Part shown: one piece after another, positions 47,640-60,416 of the stretch
How positions within the stretch are numbered: position 1 is the stretch's first letter
Layout of the letters: each line of letters starts with the position of its first letter
NCBI RefSeq assembly: GCF_029962835.1
Contig: NC_080582.1
Coordinates: 26,542,993 to 26,606,992, forward strand
Direction: 5' to 3'
Length of the DNA stretch: 64,000 nucleotides
Source of the DNA: Magnolia sinica
Taxonomy: Eukaryota; Streptophyta; Magnoliopsida; Magnoliales; Magnoliaceae
Made by a program: the position numbers and the translations under genes
The notes under the pieces: generated by a model
Database searches by the model: none
What the model was told of the DNA's origin: nothing
What the model saw: the letters and a program-made list of their open reading frames with translations, nothing else

Positions 47640-48070
47640 AATACATACTTAAGTGGGTCCCAAGTGGGCCTACCATAATGTTTATTTTCCATCTATCCCA
47701 TTAACATGGTCACTCAGACCTGGGGCCCAACCTGGGCCCATTGAAATGTTTATTTTCCACTCAACTTGAGCCCACTGTAATGTTTATTTTCCATACAACC
47801 TGTTGATAGGGTCACATGGACCAGGGGGCCCACCATACTATTTATTTTCCATCCAACCTGTTAATAGGGTCGCGTGGACCAGGGGCCCACTGGAATGTTT
47901 ATTTGCACCCAACCGGTTCATAGGGCCACGCAGTCAGGGAGGGGCCCATCGTAATGTTTATTTTCCACCCAACCTGTTGATGAGGTCACGTGGGAGTCAC
48001 GTGGACCAGGGCCCACGGTAATGTTTATTTGCCATTCAAACTATTGATGAGGCCACCCGAATCTGGGGCC
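47640..48070. repeat. Degenerate tandem repeat, GGGCCCACC...GTTTATTTTCCA units
   Basis: A unit of roughly 60 bp (GGGGCCCACCATAATGTTTA, CCATCCAACCTGTTGATA, GGTCACGTGGACC) repeats about six times with variation. It is an amplified piece of the GGNCCCAC module inside the nested LTR. Confidence 0.7.
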
Positions 48071-49077
48071 CACCATGATGTGGTCCACAGATCCAACCCG
48101 CCCATTATGCGTGTCCCACTTGGCAGACCGTTCAGACCAAGTTTCAACTGCATCCAAATTTCAAGTAGGCCCCACCAACTGATTTTATATGTTTAAGCAT
48201 GTCTTCACATGATTTTAAATGGTGTGGCCCACCGGAGTTCCGTATATAGTTGATCTTTAGGGTGGTCATATGGTCCGAGGGGACCCATCAAATGCACGGT
48301 GTTGATGGCCGAAACGCATCAAGGTGGGGCCCACAGTTAGGCCGTGAGGGCCCTGCCTCGTCCGCCAGTGCCGCAGGCGCTTCTGACAACAGCAGCAGCA
48401 TTGCTGCTCATTGTCTATTTTTTTTAAAACCAGTTTTTGCATGGTTTTCTTGGGGTAGGGCCCACATCAGATCGATTTGACCCCGCTACTGGTCCCTGTA
48501 GATCGATACAATCCCATAGAGTCCAATATTGGGATGTTTCAGATATACAGGAGCATCAGGGAGTAAATCAAAGGTAGGAACACTGTTTCCTATACCATGG
48601 CCCACCAGGAAACCAGGTTAACCTCATTTTTCGGTTCAACGCCTAAAATGACCTAAGGAAGAGGATGGTCGGCTTGGATTGTATAAAAACATCAAGGTGG
48701 GGCCTGCATGAATGGCCCACCGCTCCCTTCTCTTTGGCTAGCACGGTAGTACACTCCCATGTCAGTTTACACTTCCCTGTTCGCCAACGTCCAGCGTCCA
48801 AGGACGCTGATGACATCCATAAACACATCATTGTGGTGGGTCCCACGTGGATGTGGCCCACCAACTTATATACATATAATATATATCTTATATTTATATA
48901 TACAATACATATTATATTATATATATTATATAAAATATAACATATATAAAGAAGGATACATTGGGCCCATCCAAACAGTAGATGGTGTGGATCATCACCA
49001 GTAATAGGGTGGGCCACACCGTCTGATGTAGATAGACGGGGTAGATATAACACATATTGGTGGGATCCACATCATCA

Positions 49078-49080
<3 letters not shown>

Positions 49081-49127
<47 letters not shown>
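49081..49127. repeat. (GA)n microsatellite in the nested solo LTR
   Basis: A 47-bp pure GA run followed by the conserved GGAACCCCGCCACTATGGGC context. Confidence 0.95.
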
Positions 49128-49132
<5 letters not shown>

Positions 49133-50238
49133 ACGGTGAGATAGAGGAACCCCGCCACTATGGGCCCTCTTGATTAAATCACATATATTAAAATGGGTTC
49201 CACCTACAAGTGGGCCCTAAAATAAAAAATAACGGTAAATCACCCACCTTATCTTCCTTCTTCTTGGTCCCTTGGCCTCAAATGCTCCTTGCCTTTGCCT
49301 TGGACGGTGGATGATGGGGTTTGGATGGTTGAGATGGAAGATGAGAAGGTGGACCACACTTGGGAGGGAGAGGAAAGCTTGGACGTTTTGGGGTTCTTAG
49401 TTGCTTGGAGAGATTTTTGAGAAAATGAGGGAGAGAGAGAAGTGATGGGATGATAAGGATGGGTGATGTAAGGAAGGGTATGGGTTGGGTTGAAAATTTT
49501 GTAAAAGATGTATGGTTGTTGTTGAAATTTGGAAAAAGAGGAATGGTGAGGTGGAAAGAGAGTGAACTTTTGAAAAAGTAGGGATGGGTTGATGTACTTG
49601 AGGTAAGGATTGTACTTGACATTGATTGATGAGACATATCGTAGAGATTCCCTCGAGATTCGCAACGCGCGGCGTTTCTTCGGAATGAATGCATGTCGAC
49701 ATCTTCTAACCTGGGTATCGGTTCGATGCGCGAGTCACGGCGTTGGAATCGTGGCGACGGCGCGGTCGCTAAGATATAGGTTTTGGTTCGAGCTGACTTC
49801 AGTATGCGGGACCTGGTTTAGGATTGCGCGCAATTATCGGATACGGTGCAAAGGTTGCCTGAATTCGACCGGAAGGACCGCGGAAGCTAACGGAATGGTA
49901 CGGACTAGGACACGGGTCATACAAGACATGAGGTGATTGATTGATTGGACATGATGTACAGATTCTCTTGGAATTACAAACATGCAGTGTTTTCTCAAAC
50001 TGAACGTCGGCCCACATCTCCTGGCTAGGGTATCGAATCGGTGCGTAATACACGGCGTTGGAACCGTGGTGACAGTGCGGTTGCAATAGTACAAGTCTCA
50101 GATTGAGCTGACTCAGATCTACGTGATACGACTTAGGGTCGTGCCCAAATGTTGATTATAGGTCGTGGATTACCGAAATTCAATGGGAAGGATTGCGGAA
50201 GTCTATAGAATGGTACGGACTAAGATATGGGCCTTACA

Positions 50239-50250
50239 GCTCTCCCCACC
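50239..50250 (-). other. Polypurine tract of element B
   Basis: The minus strand reads GGTGGGGAGAGC directly before the TGTAAGGCCC start of the 3' LTR. Nearly the same as in element A. Confidence 0.75.
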
Positions 50251-50360
50251 TAATAAAAATTTTATCTTCGAAATTTATACTACCATCGCTACTAAACATA
50301 ACTCATAAGGGAATAGAAAACATAACATCATTTATAATCAAAACACAATACAACATACAA

Positions 50361-51720
50361 TCAAACATCAAAAAGATGGGGATAGCGCTCTTGAATCTCT
50401 ATCTCGCGCTCCCAAGATGCCTCATCCACACTATGATGGCCCCATTGCACCTTCACTAAGGGAATGACCTTGGTCTGGAGGACCTGCTCCTTCTGATTGA
50501 GGATACGAACTGACTGCTTAATGTAAGAAGCGTCCTCGCGAACCTTCAATGGCTACCAATCAATAACAGGAACGATGTTTGACCCACACTTCCTTAATAT
50601 AGAGACATGAAAAATGTTGTGGACGCCAGACAACTGAGATGACAAGGGAAGCCGATAGGCCCGGTGATCTTGAAAGGTCCTATGAATCTCGGGGCAAGAT
50701 TGCCCTTCGCTCCAAAATGAACCACACCCTTCATGGGTGAGACCGTGAGATACACATGGTCCCCAACGGCAAACTCCAAGGGACGACGCTGATGATCAGC
50801 AAAATTCTTCTGCCGACTCTGAGCTGTGTGTATCCTCTACCTAATGATGTCGATGACCTCTAATGTTTGCTGCACAAGCTTGGGACCTAGGAGACGCCGC
50901 TCTCTAACTTCGGTCCAACAACTCAGAGATCTGCACAGTCTGCCGTATAATGCCTCAAAAGGAGTTATTCCAATGGTCGCCTGATAGCTGTTGTTGTACA
51001 CGAACTCAGCCAATCGCAGGTACTCGTCCTAGTAACCTGAGAAATCGATCACGCAAGACCGAAGCATATCCTCAAGGATCTGGTTGACCCTCTTGGTTTG
51101 CCCATCGGTCTACAGATGGTACATGGTGCTGAGCTGTAAATTAGTCCCCATCGCTCTTTGAAAGCTCCTCTAAAACTGAGATATGAATCTCAGGTCTCGG
51201 TTAGAAATGATCGAGACTGGAACGCCGTGCAGTCTCACAATTTTCTTGATGAATAACCTTACAAGCCGGCCCATTGACCAAATCTCACGCATCGCAAGAA
51301 AATGTGCCGACTTCATCAGACGGTCCACAACAACCCAAATGGCGTCATAACCGCACTGAGTCCTCGGCAAGCCCATGATGAAATTGGTGGATATGTGCTC
51401 CCACTTCCAGAACGGGACGCTCAACGACTGTAATGGACTAGGGGGTCTTTGATGATTGGCTTTGACACGCTGACACGTGTCACACTCGACCACAAAACTA
51501 GCTATCTGGTGCTTCATCCCTGCCCAAAAATACTGACGCCTCAAATCGTGATACATCTTCGTCGAGCCAGGGTGGATAGAGAATCGCGATCGATGTGTCT
51601 CGGTCATAAGATCTCTGCGCAACTCAGGAATATCCGAAATACATAATCGGCCCCTAAAGCGAAGTCTACCATCAAAACCAATTTGTCAATTTGACTGACT
51701 CTCAGATGCTAGCTTTGCCC
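50361..51720 (-). pseudogene. Element B integrase and chromodomain, broken
   Basis: The zinc-binding part (FWAGMKHQIASF, CDTCQRVKANHQRP) and core are open from 51622 to 51170. Core residues are altered: the first acidic site reads STNFI and the second reads SNRD, both Asn in place of Asp. A frameshift near 50600 disrupts the segment after GPFKITG. The chromodomain tail (VIPLVKVQWGHH, DEASWERE) is open to the stop at 50361. It is clearly homologous to element A. Confidence 0.86.
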
Positions 51721-51799
51721 GATAAATCTTCACTGACTCATCTGCCTGCTGAGCCTCAATCACCCTTGCAACACGAGAGGGTTGAATTGATAGGCTCGA

Positions 51800-52350
51800 T
51801 AACTGCATAATAGAAGACTACAAGCCAATCTCGAAGTCAAATGCAGACACATCCTCAAGCATCTTCCACTCCTGAATCATCATGTGCACCACTAGACCTC
51901 GTGGCTGACGGCTGAGGGCATCCGCTACCACGTTCACCTTGCTCGGTTGGTACTGAAGATCAAAATCATAGTCCTTCAGGAGCTCCATCCAACGCCTCTG
52001 CCTCATGTTTAGCTCAGACTGAGAGAACAGATACTTTAAGCTCTTGCGGTCGGAGAAGAGCTCAAACCTCATCCCATAGAGATAGTGCCTCCACACCTTC
52101 AGTGCGAAGACTACTGCTGCCAGTTCCAAATCATGCGTGGGGTAGTTCAGCTCATGAACCTTGAGCTGGTGAGACACATAAGCCACCGGCTTCCCGTGCT
52201 GCATCAGGACAGCACCCAAGTTAACTCGCGAGGCATCAGTAAATACAACAAATCCATCACTCCCAAAAAGAAGAGTGAGGACAAGAGCGGATGTGAGGCG
52301 GTCTTTCAGCTCCATAAATGCTTACTCACAAGCATCGCTCCACATGAACT
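51800..52350 (-). pseudogene. Element B RNase H domain
   Basis: A continuous 165-residue frame (52315-51818) holds [51 protein letters not shown], and the tether [20 protein letters not shown]. It is the longest intact pol domain in element B, although the neighbouring domains are broken. Confidence 0.87.
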
Positions 52351-53160
52351 CGGTACCCTTCTGGGTCAACCTGGTCAACGAGGCTGCAATACGAGAGAAT
52401 CCTTCAATGAAACGTCAATAGTAGCCCGCCAAACCAAGGAAACTGTGGATCTCGATCGCGTTCGTGGGATGGCCCCACTGATGTACGACATCAATCTTCA
52501 AGGGGTTCACTACGACGCCCTGCCTCATCACCACATAACTGAGGAACTTCACCTCCTCCTGCTAGAACTCGCACTTCTCCAGCTTTGCGTAAAGCTGGTG
52601 TGCATGGAGGGTTTATAAGGTGATCTCTAGATGCTACTCATGCTCCTCACGGGTCCTAGAATATATCAGAATGTCATTGATGAACACCACAACAAACTGG
52701 TTGAGATACGGTTGGAAGACCTTGTTCATCAACTACATGAATACTGCGGGCGCATTGGTCAGTTCGAAGGACATGACCTGGAACTCAAAATGACCATAAC
52801 GCGTCTTGAAGGCTGTCTTTGGGATATCCTCATCTCAGACCTGAACCTGATAATAAACAGACCACAAGTCTATCTTCGAAAAGAACTACGCCTCTTACAG
52901 CTGATCAAACAAATCATCAATCCTCGGGAGCGGGTACTTGTTCTTGATCGTGACCTTGTTGAGCTCGTGGTAGTCTACGCAAAGCCTCAACGAGCCATCC
53001 TTCTTCTTCACGAAGAGTACCGGCGTTCTCCACGGTGAACTGCTTGGACGAATAAAGCCTAGATCGTGCAACTTGTCCAATTACTTCTGCAGTTCCTGCA
53101 ACTCTAACGGTACCATAGGATAGGGGCCTTCAAAATAGGTGCGGTACCGGGCACGAGATC
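52351..53160 (-). pseudogene. Element B reverse transcriptase, broken
   Basis: [20 protein letters not shown] and [12 protein letters not shown] are readable at 53080-52895. The catalytic site encoded at 52684-52673 reads FIND, so the first of the two Asp residues is Asn. Multiple frameshifts occur, and the plus-strand frames at 52085-52618 and 52631-53038 are shadows. Confidence 0.84.
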
Positions 53161-53710
53161 AATCTGGAACTCAATGTGCCGATGAAGTGGGAACCCTGGA
53201 ATCCCCAAAAACACATCGAGAAAACCACAAATGACCGGCAGTTGGTCGATACTCAAAGCAACTGACTCCTTAATGACACATGACAACGGTAGGAAAGCTC
53301 CACTCCTCTGGGCTCGAGAACAAACTGGAACTCTGGCACGCTGGGTATACAGAACGTGACTGTCCTCGCGGAGCAGTCCAATATGATGTGGTACTCAGTG
53401 AGCTAATCCATGCTCAGGATGACATCAAACTCGGACATCGGCAATACGAATAGATCCGTAGGCAAAAAGATATCCCCAATCAGGATGGGGCGAGACGAGC
53501 AAAATTGGCCTATCACTGTAGTCTTCCCCAAGGGCGTCGATACCGGCAAACCGTCATGAACAAACTCCAATAGCATACCGGTTGCTCGACAGAAATCATC
53601 AGCCACAAAGGAATGCGATGCACCAGAGTTAAATAATACATGTGCAATGCATACAGAAACTGGGAGAGTACCCTCGACGACCCCTCCTGATGACTGAGGG
53701 TTCTGCTGGG
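53161..53710 (-). pseudogene. Element B aspartic protease, broken
   Basis: Context VLFNSGASHSFVADDFC: the catalytic DSG is NSG at 53630-53622. Downstream FLPTDLFVLPMSEFDVILSMD matches element A. A TAG stands where relatives have Trp just after it. Confidence 0.8.
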
Positions 53711-54825
53711 TAGCATAAAATTTTCCCTGGGCTTACTGGGGAGGTGCAGGTCTCCTCTGAGGTCTCTATTGTTGATGCCACTGTGGCGGCCTGATCTGCT
53801 ACCTCTGCTGCTACGGGGGAGGTCCAAGAGGCTGGTCTCTGGTCGCTGCTGCTGCTATGGGGGCTATTGGGGAGGCTGATACAGTGCCCTCAGCTACTGC
53901 TGCTGCTGCTGCGGATGGGGACACTCGTGCCTACGATGTCCTGTCCTACCGCATTCAAAATAAGTACCTGGGAACGGTCCTAGAGGTGGTGCTGGGGGTG
54001 CCACTGGTGCTCAGAATGTTGGGCGGGTCGTGCGTCGCTGCAGTGGATGATGGTGTTGCTGATAGGAGTTACTGGTGGGCGCCTTCCTCTTCTAGTCTCC
54101 TCTCTGGTCATGGGTCCTCTGCACACTGGCCTAATCTACCTCGTAGACCTGGGCCCTCTGCATAATTTGCTCAAACGTCAGAATCATGTGTCTGATCACA
54201 TGGCTCCTGAGGGCAAGACGCAAGTCGTTCTCAAAACGGCGGGCCTTCCGCCCCTCATCATCAACAAGGTACGTAGCAAACCTCGATAGCTCGATGAAAC
54301 GTGCCTCATACTGGGACACACACATGTATCCCTGAACCAAGGTCTCGAACTCTAATGCGCGCTGCTATCGAACGTGCTCAGGAAAGAACTTCCGGTCGAA
54401 CCAGTATACAAAGTCCTCCCAGGTCCACTCGAACTCGGCCTCTTCCGCTTGGGTGATTGATGGCCACCAGTTCTGAGCCTCACCCTAGAGAAGAAATACA
54501 GCTAACAAGACCCACTGCTTGGTTGTATATCTCATAATGTCAAAAATCTTCTCCAACTCAGAGCGCCATATCTCTGCTGTGGTAGGGTCTGACACGCCTT
54601 GGAAGCATGGGGGGTTGTGTCGTTGGAAGTCTCTGAGAAGGGCGCTTGCGCGCTCCTGCTCTACCTGGGCTGGCATAAAAATGGGCCATCCACCCTACCC
54701 TGAAAGATAGTGGTCATCGTCTACAGCATCTGCTGAAGCTGCTCTGTGGTCACGGGTGTTAACGGGGTTACGCCAGGCTCACACAGGGGAGCGGGAGTCA
54801 CTTGGGTGGCTCTCTTAGGCGGCAT
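53711..54825 (-). pseudogene. Element B gag, broken
   Basis: It starts MPPKRATQVTP at 54825. Capsid-like segments (NPPCFQGVSDPTTAEIW, NWWPSITQAE, SQYEARFIELSRFA) are split by stops. The zinc knuckle at about 53965-53922 reads YFECGRTGHRRHEC, with Tyr for the first Cys exactly as in element A. A Gln-rich tail follows. Confidence 0.82.
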
Positions 54826-54986
54826 GTCCTACAGGGAGGAACAAGGGCCTATCAACCTTGAGAATTCTCGAAGGCATAAACGTTAAGGGTCTATGTCGAA
54901 AAATCGCTCAGTTATTCAGACTCGAGACCTATTCATTCTAAGTTCATAATAGATATGTGATGTGATCTCAGGTATTTCCAAGTTAT

Positions 54987-54998
54987 GCTCTGATACCA
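54987..54998 (-). other. Primer binding site of element B
   Basis: TGGTATCAGAGC on the minus strand, five bases inside the 5' LTR end at 55004. Confidence 0.9.
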
Positions 54999-57601
54999 AC
55001 TTCTGTCACGCCCCAAACTCTGAAAACGGGCTCACAAAATTCTTGATTGCCGAACCCGGCACTAACAGCCTCTGTAGTGCCCCATTCTCGGCTCTCAGCA
55101 CTTGTATTCTAGATTTTGATCTTGGGATTGTACAAGGAGGGTTTTCAGTATGAATTTTTTTCTTTAATGAAGCATAACCACAAGCATAACCAAGTCACAA
55201 AACAACATCATCACATATCCACTATATCAAAAACATTAAGTACAATGCGGAAAGAGAAATACAAGGTGATCAAAAGGCTCCAAAATGATCTGATGTGCGC
55301 TCCTGCCTCAGTGCTGCTGCGATCAAATGTCACCTGTATGCAACGGTCGTGCATAAGCTTACAAAAGCTTAGAGGGTGGTGTACGTGTGTGCACAAGGTA
55401 AGTGCCAAGTATACAGTATCAGAGTAGTGCAGAAATATGCTGGTAAGTTTATGAATACCATCAGCCGTACCAAGGTTATGCGATGCAAGACATGAATGCT
55501 ATCGGCCATACCAAGGCCATGCGATGCGAGACATGAATGCTATCAGCCATATCAAAGCCATGCGATGTGAGGCCTACGTAGCCAAATGTCATATGCAAGA
55601 TGCAATGCAAGCATGTCAGTCCTCATCAAGTATATATATCAGTACAGTTCTCCTCTGGGATATCACTGGGGTCTAGTACACTCCACACTAACTGCCACCT
55701 CCCTACCGCACAAACCAATGAGCGGAAGAGACCACACTATCGCCTGACCAGTAGTTTGCCAATACCTACCCTGCTCGTCGATAGCGGACTCATTTGCGAG
55801 CTAGTCAAACTCAGCCTAGCTTACAACCCCCTCACTCGGGCGGATAAGGCCACACCCCCTTCCAACCGACCATGACACAGTGGGAGATGCGGCCTACTGG
55901 TATTCGACACTCGGGCGCTTGTGTATCCACTCGATTTAGACATTGGAGCATCTCCTGGTACCAAAAAGGTTATGAAATTTTCACCCAAGGACATTTTACG
56001 TGTCCACAGTGCTGGAGCCAATATTTTCAGTATCTAATCTGGCCATCCGCGATGTGCCTATAGAGGCCACGGCCCTGGTGTCGCTAGGACATATAATGAT
56101 CATGTCACACATATGCGAGATGCATGAGTCATACCGTCCAGTCATGCAGCAATCCTACGCGTACCGTGTGATCATATGGGGCACTCCGTCTTATAAGGCC
56201 CATAAATGTCTCAGCCCAATGACTTCTGCTATGATCAAACATTCCTCATATCAAGCATACATATGATGCGTATGTGCATGAATCATGGAGTTATACTAAG
56301 CATGTTATATGGTGATGAACTATCCTTTTAACGAGGATGAACCTAGATAGCCTACACATAATAAGTATGGGCCTATCAATGGGCCCTAGGGAGAGTCATA
56401 ATGCGGACATTTAACCAACATTATCCTTACAATGTGGACATCAAACCATCATTATTCTCAAGGCACAACCCATCATATACATCATTACACAAACCATGGT
56501 GGAATCACATATTGCAATGCACCTTACATACATCCCATTGGGCCTCGACCCATGGGCCTTAAATACGTCAAATGGGCCACATCACATGGGCCTCATATAT
56601 ATCAAGGTGGGCCTCAACAACAGGCCTCATATATCACATCGGGCCTTATCCAATGGGCATCGAGTATGTCACATCGGACCTAATCAAATGGGTCGAATCA
56701 ATGGGCTGAATCAAACGGGCTAAGTCGAATGGGCCAAGTTGAATGGGCCAAACACAATTCATCAATTTTTAGAGATCAATATAGAGTATTGTATAAAAAT
56801 GAACCATATCAAAAGATCAACTGGACCATACCATATTTAACTGTGTTGATAATGATTTCCACGGTTAAATTTCAGTGGGCCCATCATAGGGTTTATTTCC
56901 CATCCAGCCTATTCATAAGGTCACAAAGACCTAGATTTAGAGGGAAAAAAATATTATATCGGTCCAAACTTTGAAGCCCAAGGGTTTAATGGTGGACGTT
57001 CAAACCCACTGTTTTCTTTAATATGGTCCACCTAATCTTAGATCTGTCTTATTTTTAGTCTCAAGCCTTAAAATTATCTTTCAAAAAGGTTGGGTGGTAT
57101 GGATACAACACACGCATCATGGTGGGGTCCACACACGTGGCCCACCAACTAAATGGCGATATGGATACAACACACGCATCATGGTATGGATGACACGTGC
57201 ATCACGTGCTGCTGCTGCGTTGCTTAAAAATTATAGAGGTGGGTCCCACGTAGGATCCACCATGAGGTTTATTTCCCATCTGATCCGTTGGTAAGGTCAC
57301 ACAGACTAAATAAAATAAATAAATAAATATTAATTTATTCCAAAACCTCTGGACTTGGAGGTTTCAAGGGAAGACGTTCATTCCTCATTGTTCCCTGCCG
57401 TGTGGGCCACTTGAGCTGTGTATATGGCTAATTTTTACGGGGTCCACAGCTAGAAGGGGGGCACCAAATGCACAGTGTTGATGTTCTCACATATCATGGT
57501 GGGGCCCACGGCTGGGACCCACGTCCTTGCCTCTAGTGTCAAACGCAGCAGGACACTGCTGCAGCATCCTCTGGACGTTCGGTAGTAGCAGCGTCTGTTA
57601 C

Positions 57602-57603
<2 letters not shown>

Positions 57604-57636
<33 letters not shown>
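57604..57636. repeat. (TA)n microsatellite in 5' LTR B
   Basis: A 33-bp TA run at the position equivalent to 44770-44839. Confidence 0.92.
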
Positions 57637-57638
<2 letters not shown>

Positions 57639-58738
57639 AAAATAAGTTTTTTTTATGGTTTTTTATACGTGGGGCCCGCATCAGAAGAATCCAACCCAAC
57701 AATTGCATCTTAAGACTCAAGACGGACCAAACAAGCCCAATATTTAGTATGTTTTGGCATATAGAAACATCAAGGTGGGTCCTAACAGATATGAACGGTA
57801 GAAATCACTGTTTTCTATGCTATGGCCCGCCAGAAAATCAGATTGGCTTCATTTTTCGGCTTAATGCCTAAAATGAGTTGGGAAATAGGATGGACGGTGT
57901 GGATTAAATTTATACATCAAGGTGGGGTTTGCATGAGCGGTCCACCTAAGTTTTTAAATCAAACAGATATTTTTGTTTTGCTGTCAGTACACCACACTAT
58001 CCGTTCACACTTCTCTATGAAGCCATATCCAGCATCCCTGGACGCTAGACGGTTTGCGTATAACAAATATCTAAGGTGGGCCCCACCTATAGATGTGCTA
58101 CCTAGGTGGGCCACCAAAAAGGTTGGATGGTGTGGATAAGGCATACATCAAGGTGGGGTCCATCCGAGTGGGCCACACGGCCACATCATCACACAAAAAA
58201 ATGAAAAAAAGAGGGAGGGAGAGAGAAAGAGAGAGAAAGAAATACCGAGTGATGGTGGGACCCCGACACTATGGGCCCTCCCTTCCATACATCACAACAT
58301 ACATCAAGTGGGTCCCATTATATGTGGGCCCACCGATTAAAATCAACGGTGGAGATCCTTTCTCCACCAAAATGCAAGGTCAGATGACCCTATTCATGCA
58401 AAGAAAATAAACATCATGATGGGGTTCATAGAGAATGGCCCCATCATGGAATGATCATGAGAATCAAGGTGGGCCATCGACCACACCTAGGGTCCAAAGT
58501 GAGATCCATACCATCAATTGGTAGGCCTCACTTGGTCCATCATCAAAACATTAAAATCTAGTCCTATCTTCTTAGTCCGATGGAACGTCGAACTCCTTGT
58601 GCCTCACTTTGATGGAAGATGATGAGAAATGAAGGGCTAGGATGATGGATTTTGGGATAAGAAGTGGGCCACACATAACATCTTTTCTCTCCTTGGAAGA
58701 GCTTGGACGTCTACTTTTTTGGTTGCTTGAAAATTTTG

Positions 58739-58745
<7 letters not shown>

Positions 58746-58784
<39 letters not shown>
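58746..58784. repeat. (GA)n microsatellite in 5' LTR B
   Basis: A 39-bp GA run, 449 bp from the LTR start in the sense direction. Confidence 0.92.
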
Positions 58785-58786
<2 letters not shown>

Positions 58787-59238
58787 GGTTGTAAGATAGA
58801 GGTGATGGGTATGAGTGATGGATGTGAGTTAATAGATGTACTTGACATGTATAGGTATGTAAGAGAGAGAGAAGGAGAGAGTTGATTTTGGGGTTGCCCT
58901 TGCACTTGACAGGAGGTGATTGATTGATTGATTGATTGATGAGACATGATATAGAGATTCTCTTGGGATTGTAAACGCGCAGTGTTTTCTCGAACTGAAC
59001 GTGGGCCCACATTTTCGGGCCAGGGTATCAAATCGGTGCATAATACGTGGCGTTGGAACCACGGCGACGGTGCAGTTGCAATAGTACAAGTATCGGATTG
59101 AGCCGACTCAGATCTATAGGATACGACTTAGGGTCGTGCGCAAACGTCGATTATAGGTCACGGATTGTCGAAATTTGACGGGAAGGATTGCGGAAGTCTA
59201 CGAAATGGTACAGACTAGGATACGGGCCTTATAATTGG

Positions 59239-59858
59239 GATGCTCGGATATGCAAAAGGTGACCCTTACCACCTTCACGCTGGAAGGGTAAGCTGATGAG
59301 TGGTGGGATTCTACTCGTGGGATCACTGAGACAGAATATCTATGGACTTGGGAAAGGTTCCAGACCAAGTTCAATGAGAAATATTTTCTAGAGTCATTCC
59401 ATGACGAAAAGGTGTCACAGTTCTTCAAGCTCGAGTAGGGTAACATGACGGTGGCACAATACGAAGCCCGCTTTGCTGAAGTCTCTCGGTATGTACCAAC
59501 CATCGTCAGTGAAGAGAAGGTTAGTGTGAGGAAGTTTAGAGATGGTTTGCAGCCTGGGATAAGGTTGAATTTGTGCTGCTTCGACTTTTCCCGATATGCC
59601 ATGGTGGTGGACAAGGCCACCTGGGTGGAGAAGGATATAGATCAGATGATGAAAGCTTGGACCTCGTTCAGAGATTCGAGTAGCCGAGTCAGGCCCGTGC
59701 CTCCACCTCCTAGCCCCGCTATGGCTGATAAGCGAGTTAGGACCTCTTCGTACCTGGGTATGCTATGCGATTATTGTGAAAACCTTGGGCATGCCGCCAA
59801 GTTTTGCTTCAGGAAGATGCGAGATGAGGGCAACAAGCCTAGACCATCAACAACATAG
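59239..59858 (+). pseudogene. Element C gag, C-terminal part
   Basis: It continues the capsid-like segment (AxEWWDSTRGITE-like, WERFQTKFNEKYF, MTVAQYEARFAEVSRYVP, VRKFRDGLQPGIR). It ends with an intact CCHC zinc knuckle, CDYCENLGHAAKFC, starting at 59766. Two stops lie in the first 200 bp. Together with 41693-42168 it makes one gag. Confidence 0.85.
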
Positions 59859-59964
59859 TCTCACCCACCGCAGTCTGTGGCGAGGCCACATGTTAGTACC
59901 TGGCCTCCGTTTCAGAGAACTGCTACTCCTTTACAGAATAGGGCCCCTGCGGTACGGGTATTCA

Positions 59965-60416
59965 CTATGTCAGTGAAAGATCGAAATGGGGACACTCCTC
60001 GAGTCGTCTAAGGTATGGCTTATATCAAGAGTATTCCATTATTTGTGCTATTTGATTCGGGCTCTACCATATCTCTTGTCAGTTCATCAATAGCTAAAGA
60101 ACTGAACTTAAAACTGAACCGTCTAGAAAAACTCCTGGTTATAACCTCTCCAATGGGAGGATTTGTAGAAATGGTGAGGTTTTTTCCTGCATGCCTAGTT
60201 ATTCTGGAAGGCTATGAGACGTGTATAGACTTGGTTGTTATGAATATGGAACAATTTGATATCATTATTGGTACGGACTGACTTACCCAGGCTCATGCAA
60301 TATTGGACTGCCATGGCCGGACGATTACAGTAACCTTTCTTGGGCAATCACCCTTTACTATATAAGGGAGGCGCCAATATGATACCTATGAGAGTCTACA
60401 AGCCCTAGAAGAGATA
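59965..60416 (+). pseudogene. Element C aspartic protease
   Basis: LFVLFDSGSTISLVSSSIA carries an intact DSG at about 60054-60062, followed by MEQFDIIIGTD. A TGA at about 60280 stands where relatives have Trp (GTDWL), the kind of change methyl-C deamination produces. Confidence 0.82.

Larger units (their letters stand above)
45839..49923 (-). mobile_element. Nested solo LTR in element B (4,085 bp)
   Basis: The ends TGTCACGCCCC (45839) and GGGTCATACA (49923) match the Tekay-like LTR family. The flanks are TGACA (45834-45838) and AGACA (49924-49928), a 5-bp duplication with one mismatch. There is no primer site or coding body. The stretch 47640-48070 repeats GGCCCACCGTAATGTTTATT-like units several times. 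(GA)n lies at 49081-49127, and an AT-rich patch at 48868-48955. Confidence 0.87.
42169..50238 (-). repeat. 3' LTR of element B, split by a solo LTR
   Basis: The parts are 42169-45838 and 49924-50238, about 3.99 kb together, against 4.23 kb for the other LTR. The break falls in a GTACTTGACATGAGGTGATT context that is nearly uninterrupted at 58906-58926 in the 5' LTR. Family boxes lie near 42230 and 42519. Confidence 0.88.
42169..59233 (-). mobile_element. Element B: full-length Tekay-like chromovirus, TSD ATTGG
   Basis: Perfect ATTGG duplications lie at 42164-42168 and 59234-59238. On the minus strand the order is 5' LTR 59233-55004, primer site, gag, protease, reverse transcriptase, RNase H, integrase with chromodomain, polypurine tract, and 3' LTR 50238-42169. 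The 3' LTR holds a nested solo LTR. The body of about 4.8 kb is similar to that of element A but has more frameshifts and three catalytic Asp-to-Asn changes. The LTR pair shows many differences over its first 300 bp, so this is an older insertion. Confidence 0.93.
55004..59233 (-). repeat. 5' LTR of element B (4,230 bp)
   Basis: The inner end TGTCACGCCCC is at 55004 and the outer end GGGCCTTATA at 59233, where the expected final ACA complement is mutated. The outer end abuts ATTGG. It contains family boxes (near 55062 and 55355), TGGGCC-rich sequence at 56360-56750, a GTGGGGCCCAC module at 56870-57510, (TA)n at 57604-57636 and (GA)n at 58746-58784. Confidence 0.9.
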
